The notes beneath the pieces are model-generated. The model searched no databases, had not been told where the DNA came from, and worked only from the letters and a program-made list of their open reading frames with translations. Below, one piece after another: positions 27,673 through 33,510 of a stretch of 33,510 nt of DNA; position 1 is the stretch's first letter; every line of letters begins with the position of its first letter. This DNA comes from Aurantimonas sp036252795 (GTDB lineage Bacteria > Pseudomonadota > Alphaproteobacteria > Rhizobiales > Rhizobiaceae): contig DASYHY010000021.1 of the NCBI GenBank assembly GCA_036252795.1, positions 1 to 33,510 of the forward strand. The letters are read 5' to 3'. The position numbers were made by a program, and so were the translations under genes.

Positions 27673-29364
27673 TCAGCCCTTTTCGGCTTCGGCCAGGATC
27701 GAGCGGGTCAGGAGGATCACCGGCAGGATGCCGACCAGCACGATCATCAGCGCGGCGACGGCGCCGTCCTCGAAGGCGGCGCGTGAGGTCTGCGCGTAGA
27801 CGAAGGTCGCCAGCGTCTCGAAATTGAACGGCCGCAGCAGGATCGTCGCCGACAGTTCCTTGGCGGCGTCGACGAAGACGAGCAGGAACGCCGTGAGGAG
27901 CGCGGGCCGCATCAGTGGCAGCAGGATCTGGCGGAGCGTTCCGCCGGGACTGCGGCCCAGCGTGCGGGCCGCCATGTCGAGATGCGGCGAGAGCTTGGAG
28001 AAGCCGCTTTCGATCGCGCCGTGCCCCATCGCCATGAAACGCACGAAGCAGGCATAGACGATGGCGAAGCCGGAGCCGGACAGGAGCAGGCCGGTCGACA
28101 CGCCGAACCATTCGCGCATATGGGCATCGACGAAATTGTCGAAGGCGGCGAGCGGTATCAGGATACCGATCGCCAGCACCGTGCCGGGCACGGCGTAGCC
28201 GAGCGCGCCGACACGGACCAGCGCCGAAAGCCGGCGGCTGCGCGTCAGCCTGATGCCATAGGCCATGAAGAAGCCGGCGGCGACGGTGAAGAGGCCGGCG
28301 GTGCCGGCGATCATCACCGTGTTGCGCAAGGCGCGCCAAAGCTGCGGATCGTTCAACTGGTAGATCCGGCTGAGAGCATAGTCGCCGAGCACGTAGAGCG
28401 GGATGCCGAACCCCGCGAGGATCGGCGCCAGACAGATCAGCGCCGCTGCGAGGCCTTTCCAGCCGGACAGAGGTTCGCGGCCGGTCTGCGGCCGGTCGCC
28501 ACGATGGATGGTGAAGCGCTGCTGGCGCCGCGCCAGACGCTCGACCAGCACCAGGAACACGATCACCCCGAGCATCATCAGGGCGATCTGCGTCGCGCCC
28601 TGCAGGTCGCCGCGGTTCAGCCAGGTCGAGTAGACCGCGAAGGTCAGGGTCCGCACGCCGAGGAATTCCACAGCCCCGATGTCGTTGATCGCCTCCATCA
28701 GGGCGAGCGCGATGCCGATGGCGATGGCCGGGCGCGCCATCGGCAGCAGGATCTTCAGGAAGACCGCTGCCCGCGATGCGCCGAGCGTGCGCGCCACGTC
28801 GCCCGCCTTGCGGCCCTGCATGACGAAGACCATCCGCACCGTCAGGAAGATGTACGGGTAAAGAACCGAGGAGAGCACGAAGATCGCCCCGCCCAGCGAG
28901 CGGACATCCGGAAACCAGTAGTCCTGGCGGGTCTGGAAGCCGAAAACGTCGCGGACGGCGCTTTGCACCGGTCCGGTGAAGTGCAGGAACTCCACGAAGC
29001 AGTAGGCGGCGATGTAGGTCGGTACCGCCAGCGGCAGGACCAGCGCCCAGGCGAATGTCCGGCGGCCGGGAAACTGGAACGTGGCGACCAGCCACGCCGT
29101 CACCACGCCCGTCGTCCCCGCGACCAGCGCGATGCCCAGCATCAGGAGCAGCGTGATCCGGCTGGCTTCCGGCAGGACGGTCTGGGACAGATGCGCCCAG
29201 TTGGCCGAGCGACCGGTGAGCGCGATGACCATGAGCGCCGCGATCGGCAGGATGACCGTCAGCGCCACCAGGGCGGTTCCGACGAGATAGCCGCCGTCGG
29301 GCCGCCGCCGGAAGCGGAAGCGTTGCCGGGGAACACGGGTGAGCAGCGGCGCGGAGATCGACAT
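27673..29364 (-). CDS. fbpB: Iron(III) ABC transporter permease, fused double-domain FbpB type
   Basis: The 563-residue inner-membrane protein has about twelve helices in two homologous permease halves, as in FbpB/SfuB. Each half carries an EAA-type loop: 'ARTLGASRAAVFLKILLPMA' (about 191-210) and 'ARTLGRSPGGTLRQILLPLM' (about 466-485). 'INDIGAVEFLGVRTL' and 'KELSATILLRPFNFETLA' follow these loops and are typical of iron permeases. Start ATG 29364. It lies downstream of fbpA on the same strand, separated by 160 bp with a strong hairpin. No ATPase gene follows; the next gene on this strand is the exported repeat protein, so FbpC must be encoded elsewhere. Confidence 0.93.
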   Translation of the reverse strand: MSISAPLLTRVPRQRFRFRRRPDGGYLVGTALVALTVILPIAALMVIALTGRSANWAHLSQTVLPEASRITLLLMLGIALVAGTTGVVTAWLVATFQFPGRRTFAWALVLPLAVPTYIAAYCFVEFLHFTGPVQSAVRDVFGFQTRQDYWFPDVRSLGGAIFVLSSVLYPYIFLTVRMVFVMQGRKAGDVARTLGASRAAVFLKILLPMARPAIAIGIALALMEAINDIGAVEFLGVRTLTFAVYSTWLNRGDLQGATQIALMMLGVIVFLVLVERLARRQQRFTIHRGDRPQTGREPLSGWKGLAAALICLAPILAGFGIPLYVLGDYALSRIYQLNDPQLWRALRNTVMIAGTAGLFTVAAGFFMAYGIRLTRSRRLSALVRVGALGYAVPGTVLAIGILIPLAAFDNFVDAHMREWFGVSTGLLLSGSGFAIVYACFVRFMAMGHGAIESGFSKLSPHLDMAARTLGRSPGGTLRQILLPLMRPALLTAFLLVFVDAAKELSATILLRPFNFETLATFVYAQTSRAAFEDGAVAALMIVLVGILPVILLTRSILAEAEKG

Positions 29365-29467
29365 GGCGGACCCGCCTAGGCCTGTTGCGGCTTGCGGGCG
29401 GCAAACCCTGCGAGCCGCATGGCCGATGCCGACGACGTTCCTCCGTCGACGGCAATCTCATGAGCGA

Positions 29468-29499
29468 AGGCGCCCGGCGCGACAATCGCGCGGGCGCCT
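29468..29499 (-). other. Strong intercistronic hairpin between fbpA and fbpB
   Basis: AGGCGCCCGGCGCGA (29468-29482) pairs with TCGCGCGGGCGCCT (29486-29499) with one bulged G and a three-base loop. It lies 25 bases past the fbpA stop in the 160-bp fbpA-fbpB gap. The minus-strand 3' side has no T-run. As after potF, it probably protects the binding-protein mRNA or reduces read-through into the permease. Confidence 0.6.
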
Positions 29500-29524
29500 G
29501 CAATGGCGGATGGCAAGGGACGGA

Positions 29525-30577
29525 TCAGCTCTGCGGGCCGTCGTCGTAGCCGACCTCGTCGACGATCTCTGAGGCCCTGGCGCGATGCTGGGCGATCTCG
29601 GCCAGCGGCAGGTCGTCGGCCTTCAGGTCGCCGAAGGACGTCACCACTTCCGACGTCGCGATGCCCGGCTCAAGCGGATATTCGTAGTTCAGTTCGGCGT
29701 AGATGCGCTGCGCTTCCTCGCCGGAGAGAAACTCCATCAGCTTCACCGCGTTCTCGCGGTTCGGGGCATTTTTTGCGAGCGCCACGCCCGAAATGTTCAC
29801 GTGGGTCAGGCCGTTCTCGAAGGTCGGCATGATCACGTCGATGGCGTCGGCCCAGTCCTTCTGTTCCGGCTCCTTCTCGTTGTTCATCATCAGGCCGACA
29901 TAGTAGGTGTTGCCGATCGCGATGTCGCACTCGCCGGCGAAGATCGCCTTGGCCTGATCGCGGTCGCCGCCTTCGGGGCGCCGGGCGAGATTGTCGCGCA
30001 GACCCTCGACCCAGGTCTTGGCCGCTTCCTCGCCATGGTGGGCGATATAGGCGGCGATCAGCGCGATATTGTACTGGTGCTGGCCGGAGCGGGTGCAGAT
30101 GCGCCCCTTCCACTTGGGATCGGCGAGTTCCTCGTAGGTGATCGTCTCCGCGTCGACGCGATCCTTGGAGGCATAGACGACGCGACCGCGGGCGGTGAGG
30201 CCGAACCACTCGTTCTCCGTGTCGCGGAAGGCGGCCAGGATGTTCGCCTGCAGCGTCTCGCTCTCGACCGCCTGCACGACGCCGGCCTGCTTGGCGGCGT
30301 CGAGACGGCCGATGTCGACGGTCATGATCAGGTCGGCCGGGGAATTGGCCCCCTCCGCGGCGATGCGCTCCTCGAGCCCCTTGTCGATGAAGATCGCCGC
30401 CGTCGTCAGCCCCGTCTCCTCGGTGAAGGCGTCCAGCACGGGCTGGATCAGGTCGGGCTGCCGGGACGTGTAGATGTTGACGTCCTCGGCCTGGGCGGAT
30501 GCCGCGGCAAAGGTCGTGGCGGCCAGTACGGACGTCGCCAGCAGGCGTGCCGAGCGAACGGAAAACCGGAAATTCAT
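29525..30577 (-). CDS. fbpA: Iron(III) ABC transporter periplasmic binding protein (FbpA/FutA type)
   Basis: The 350-residue product binds ferric iron in the periplasm. The signal peptide is about residues 1-30 ('ASAQA' then 'EDVNIY'). Iron-ligand tyrosines expected in the family are visible: Tyr36 in 'NIYTSRQP', Tyr135 in 'RVVYASKD' and the Tyr225-Tyr226 pair in 'GNTYYVGLM'. 'KWKGRICTRSGQHQYN' is also family-typical, while the N-terminal histidine of the NeisseriaFbpA type is absent, so it is nearer FutA-like proteins. ATG 30577 has GGAGAG five to six bases upstream. It is first in fbpA-fbpB, with Irr-box-like elements upstream that suggest iron control. Confidence 0.94.
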   Translation of the reverse strand: MNFRFSVRSARLLATSVLAATTFAAASAQAEDVNIYTSRQPDLIQPVLDAFTEETGLTTAAIFIDKGLEERIAAEGANSPADLIMTVDIGRLDAAKQAGVVQAVESETLQANILAAFRDTENEWFGLTARGRVVYASKDRVDAETITYEELADPKWKGRICTRSGQHQYNIALIAAYIAHHGEEAAKTWVEGLRDNLARRPEGGDRDQAKAIFAGECDIAIGNTYYVGLMMNNEKEPEQKDWADAIDVIMPTFENGLTHVNISGVALAKNAPNRENAVKLMEFLSGEEAQRIYAELNYEYPLEPGIATSEVVTSFGDLKADDLPLAEIAQHRARASEIVDEVGYDDGPQS

Positions 30578-30772
30578 CGAAACTCTCCCTGTGACTGCGA
30601 AGGCTGGCCTTCGTCAGCGATGGCGGGTTTTGGCGGACGCTCTACCGGACCCTGCTGGGAACGGGAATTCCGCGGCGATGGCGACCTCTCTACCGGTCGC
30701 CGGCCCGCAATTACTGCCTCGACAGTGCCACAAAAGCAAGCTGCCGGCACGAAATAGTGAGTGATATCAATG

Positions 30773-30791
30773 GATTAGAGGCGTTCTAATC
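30773..30791. promoter_or_regulatory. Irr-box/ICE-like palindrome upstream of fbpA
   Basis: GATTAGA and TCTAATC are exact complements with a five-base spacer. The TTAGA-N5-TCTAA geometry matches the iron control element bound by Irr in rhizobia (TTTAGAA-N3-TTCTAAA type, quoted from memory). Placement upstream of an iron importer gene supports this. Activation or repression cannot be told. Confidence 0.55.
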
Positions 30792-30806
30792 TTGAATGAT
30801 TCTAAA
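30790..30806. promoter_or_regulatory. Second, half-degenerate Irr-box-like element
   Basis: TCTTGAA-TGA-TTCTAAA keeps the right half-site fully and the left half partly. Its TTCTAAA lies 16 bp from the TTCTAAT of the first element, so two dimers could bind on nearly the same face of the helix. Confidence 0.4.
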
Positions 30807-30836
30807 CTGGAGCATCCCGGTCAGGAAAGGGTCCCC

Positions 30837-33510
30837 TCAGCTGGCGAGAACCCTTTGGCGCGGAAACAGAATCTCCACCAGCGTGCCTTCGCCTGGTGTG
30901 GAGGAAATGGCGAAATTGGCCCGGTTGGCCTCCACCATCGCCTTCGTCAGCGGCAGTCCGAGCCCCGTTCCTTCGCCGCGTCGGCGCGATGTCGGGTTGA
31001 CCTGCTGGAAAGGTAACATCGCGATCTCGATTTCGTGTTCGCTCATGCCGATGCCGCTGTCGCGAAACCGGAGCGCCACGTCGCCTTCCGCGACATAGCT
31101 TGTCGACACGATGATCTGGCCACCCGGCGGCGTGAACCTGATGGCATTGGACACGAGGTTCATCGCGATCTGGCGGATCGAGCGATGGTCGGCGACCACC
31201 GGCGGCACCGAGGAGGGCAGGTTCGAGCGGACCAGCACCCGCTCCCGGTTGGCCTGCGGCTGCATCAGCGCCACCACTTCCGCCATCACCGCGTTCAGCG
31301 ACACCGCCTCGAAGGCAAGATCGAGCTTGCCGGCTTCGATCTTGGAGATGTCGAGGAGGTCGTTGACGAGATCGAGGACGTGGTGCCCCGACCGCTTGAT
31401 GTCCTCGAGATACTCCAGATAGCGATCGTTGCCGATCGGCCCGAAGCACTCCGTCGCCATTACGTCGGCGAAGCCGATGATGGCGTTCAGCGGCGTGCGT
31501 AGCTCGTGCGACACGTTGGTCAGGAACTGGCTCTTCTGCAGGCTCGCCGCCTCGGCCTGGCGGCGGGCGGTCGTCAGTTCTTCCTCGACCCGCTTCCAGT
31601 GGGCGATGTCGCGGATCACGGCGCACCAGCCGCGATCGTCGGGGAGCGGTCCGAGGGTGATCGACAGCGGGATGAAGCCGCCCTGCGCCACCCGCCCGAT
31701 CACCTCGCGCCCCTCGTTGACGATGGACGAAGCGCCGCCGTTCCGCAGGCTCTCCAGATATTCCATCGTGGCCTTCTGGCTCTCGTGAGCGAAGAGGGTC
31801 ACGAACGGTCGCCCGGCGCTGTCGTCCTCGGCGATGCCGAAAAGCGCGTGCGCCGAGCCGTTCATCGACCGGATGTTGCCGGCTGAATCGATGAAGACGA
31901 CGCCGTCGGTCGCGGTATCGAGGACGGTGCTGAGCTCTTCCACCTCGTGGCGAAGCTGCCGGACTTCCTCGTCCTGCGCCGGCTCGTCGTGCTCGACCTC
32001 CCCGCGCAGCGCCGCCGCGCTGACGCCGGGCGAGGCGAAGAACGACATGACGAGGCAGGAGCGGCCGGCGATGGTGGAGCGCTGCATGTGGGTGCGCACG
32101 TTGATCGTGTCGCCGGTGGCACGCCGGATCGCCAGTTCCCCGGCCACCGTCTCCCGGTCGTCGCGGTCGGCGAACAGATGCGCCAGCCCACCCTCGGCCT
32201 CCAGCGCGTCGATGCTGCCATAGCCGGTAAGGTCCAAAAACTCGCGGTTGCCGAAGGCGAGCAGTTCGCGGATCTGGACGAGCACGGGCAGCGGCAGGTG
32301 CCCGTAGACGGTGCCGAGTTCTTCCAGCAGTTCCCCGTCCGATGCGGCGGCAGGCGCCTCCGCCTCTTCTTCGCCGGTGTCGGCGACGTCCGCATCACGC
32401 TCCGGCAGCGCTCCTTCGGCCGGGTCCGCCGCGCCGTCGCCAGCCTCTTCGGGCACGTCCCCCGGATCCGGCGCGGCATCGTCGAACGCCTCGATGCGCT
32501 GGGCCGCCATGCGGATTGCCTCGCCGAGACCGTGCGGCGCCGGCTCGTCGGAGAGCGTCTGGCCGATGCGGCGGAAGGCATCCTCCTCGGCCTGGCTGAG
32601 AGCGCTGTCGCGGGGTCGCCGACGCTCCTCCAGGCGGATCACCTTGGGCGACGCCGCCTCGCTCTGGCGCTGAAGGTCCGAAACGGCGCGGCGGCCGAAG
32701 GGCGCTGGCGCTTCCTGGTCGGACAGGGCGCTGGCGTCGCGGGGCGTCCCGTCTTCGCCGCCCGGGGCGATATCGCCGAACGCCGCACCGGCAATGGCGA
32801 GGCCGAGCCCGTCGGGGTCGGCGACCGCTTCGGCGAGGCGGACGATGCCGAAGCCCCGGAAGCCGTCGAAGCTGCGGTCGCGGGCATAGACGGGAAGGGC
32901 CGCGAGATCGACGGGTGCCTTCCTGTCGGAATTCTCCACCGGCCAATGAACCGTCCGGCCGGACCAGGTATCGCGACGCTCGAGAAGCCGGGTCACCGCC
33001 CCCTCGGGATCGAGACCGTAGGCGCGCGCGACGTCGGCGAAGCTCCGGTCGACGACATCGGCCGAGCGAGGGCCGACCGCGGCGGAAAACTCCGGCGACA
33101 GCGAGCGGAAGCGCCCCTCGCTGTCGATCCGCCAGACGAAGCGGACGGATGCGATGTCGAAGCGCGGCTCGAAACGGTCCGCCTCCTCGCCCGACGGTTC
33201 TTGCGGTTCGGCGTGCTGTTCGGCCCCGTTCGATCCCTCGTCCCCGAGAAGCTCCCCGGAGGCGCGGAAATCGTCGTCTGCCGGCAGTTCTGGAAAGTCC
33301 GCTGCGGTCGCCGGCCGCGAGGCCGGTTCAGCCGCGTCGCGTTCGGCCGCATCCATCACGTCGTCGGGCATTGCGGCGACCGGCTCGTCCGACGAAGGCA
33401 TGTCTGCCTGCAAGTCGGCGGGTGCCGCCTCGGCAGCGTCGCCATCCGCCGCGTCCGGCTCGGCGAGCGTGACAGGAGCGCCCCAGACGGAGTGCAGCGG
33501 GCGCGGCGCC
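30837..33510 (-). CDS. PAS-domain sensor histidine kinase, PdhS/CbrA type, 5' end beyond the window
   Basis: The frame is open to the right edge, without a stop between 33413 and 33510, so the start lies outside; at least 890 residues remain. The N-terminal third is acidic and low in complexity, interrupted by a PAS-like segment ('VRFVWRIDSEGRFRSLSPEF', near 33150). A second PAS-like and a clear third PAS ('ATDGVVFIDSAGNIRSMNGS', near 31890) follow. The HisKA phospho-acceptor is in 'NVSHELRTPLNAIIGFADVM' (codon 31506-31508). The HATPase part has 'NLVSNAIRFTPPGG', 'DSGIGM' and 'GEGTGLGLPL'. The helix after the phospho-His ('ECFGPIGNDRYLEYLEDIKR') is typical of DivJ/PleC/PdhS/CbrA kinases that act on DivK and PleD in the cell cycle. 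Neighbouring genes favour CbrA, from memory. No receiver domain and no clear membrane helix are visible. Confidence 0.88.
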   Translation of the reverse strand, partial: APRPLHSVWGAPVTLAEPDAADGDAAEAAPADLQADMPSSDEPVAAMPDDVMDAAERDAAEPASRPATAADFPELPADDDFRASGELLGDEGSNGAEQHAEPQEPSGEEADRFEPRFDIASVRFVWRIDSEGRFRSLSPEFSAAVGPRSADVVDRSFADVARAYGLDPEGAVTRLLERRDTWSGRTVHWPVENSDRKAPVDLAALPVYARDRSFDGFRGFGIVRLAEAVADPDGLGLAIAGAAFGDIAPGGEDGTPRDASALSDQEAPAPFGRRAVSDLQRQSEAASPKVIRLEERRRPRDSALSQAEEDAFRRIGQTLSDEPAPHGLGEAIRMAAQRIEAFDDAAPDPGDVPEEAGDGAADPAEGALPERDADVADTGEEEAEAPAAASDGELLEELGTVYGHLPLPVLVQIRELLAFGNREFLDLTGYGSIDALEAEGGLAHLFADRDDRETVAGELAIRRATGDTINVRTHMQRSTIAGRSCLVMSFFASPGVSAAALRGEVEHDEPAQDEEVRQLRHEVEELSTVLDTATDGVVFIDSAGNIRSMNGSAHALFGIAEDDSAGRPFVTLFAHESQKATMEYLESLRNGGASSIVNEGREVIGRVAQGGFIPLSITLGPLPDDRGWCAVIRDIAHWKRVEEELTTARRQAEAASLQKSQFLTNVSHELRTPLNAIIGFADVMATECFGPIGNDRYLEYLEDIKRSGHHVLDLVNDLLDISKIEAGKLDLAFEAVSLNAVMAEVVALMQPQANRERVLVRSNLPSSVPPVVADHRSIRQIAMNLVSNAIRFTPPGGQIIVSTSYVAEGDVALRFRDSGIGMSEHEIEIAMLPFQQVNPTSRRRGEGTGLGLPLTKAMVEANRANFAISSTPGEGTLVEILFPRQRVLAS

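Larger units (their letters stand above)
30578..30836 (-). promoter_or_regulatory. Upstream region of fbpAB
   Basis: This 259-bp gap lies between the kinase stop and the fbpA start, both on the minus strand. It holds two Irr-box-like elements (listed separately) about 195-230 bp before the start codon. A CGAAGGC/GCCTTCG inverted repeat (30598-30613) lies just upstream of the ribosome site and could fold in the mRNA leader. The stretch 30720-30810 is AT-richer than its surroundings. A TTGCTT box with AGTAAT 18 bp on is a possible weak promoter. Confidence 0.45.

Overview
The window reads as an ordinary, gene-dense chromosomal segment of a GC-rich alphaproteobacterium. Gene content points to the order Hyphomicrobiales (Rhizobiales), possibly an Aurantimonadaceae-like lineage: a zwf-pgl-edd operon, a bacteriophytochrome with an HWE-type kinase, aceA divergent from a short-chain fatty-acyl (ScfR/RamB-like) regulator, potFGHI, acetoacetyl-CoA synthetase, a PdhS/CbrA-type kinase and Irr-box-like DNA. 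From memory, not from a search, the order aceA - potFGHI - acetoacetyl-CoA synthetase - CbrA-type kinase - fbpA resembles a Sinorhizobium meliloti chromosomal neighbourhood. I see no tRNA, rRNA, CRISPR array, insertion sequence, prophage or integrase.

Layout. 1-1498: end of an exopolysaccharide chain-length/export protein (GumC/Wzz type), cut by the left edge. 5610-1574 (minus): zwf-pgl-edd, the oxidative half of the Entner-Doudoroff pathway. 8994-5750 (minus): heme oxygenase bphO and a phytochrome histidine kinase with a C-terminal receiver, joined by a TTGA stop/start overlap; a 15-bp palindrome lies upstream. 12029-9308 (minus): a PuuA-like gamma-glutamylpolyamine synthetase and a PuuB-like FAD oxidase, coupled through a TTG start. 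13917-12279 (minus): isocitrate lyase plus an 87-residue protein of unknown function, closed by a perfect 13-bp GC stem. 13918-14497: a divergent control region holding a probable aceA promoter and a possible 48-residue ORF. 14498-17378 (plus): the ScfR-like regulator, an LpxO-like hydroxylase and a GNAT acetyltransferase.

17525-21577 (plus): the polyamine ABC importer potFGHI, with a stem-loop between potF and potG. 24625-21600 (minus): an AsmA-family protein and an unrecognised exported protein with four cysteines. 24780-26744 (plus): acetoacetyl-CoA synthetase, sharing an 11-bp-stem hairpin with the convergent gene for a repeat-bearing exported protein (27522-26833, minus). 30577-27673 (minus): the iron importer genes fbpA and fbpB, again with a hairpin after the binding-protein gene and no ATPase gene. 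Two Irr-box-like elements lie upstream of fbpA. 33510-30837 (minus): a PAS-containing PdhS/CbrA-type histidine kinase running off the right edge.

Functional links. Polyamine uptake (potFGHI) and gamma-glutamylation plus oxidation (puuA, puuB) form part of a putrescine-use module. aceA, the ScfR-like regulator and acetoacetyl-CoA synthetase fit growth on acetate, fatty acids or polyhydroxybutyrate. Nothing here looks like a wholly new system. The best leads are regulatory: the fbpAB Irr-like sites, the aceA/scfR control region, the bphO palindrome and paired intercistronic hairpins. A few small or exported proteins of unknown function also merit attention.
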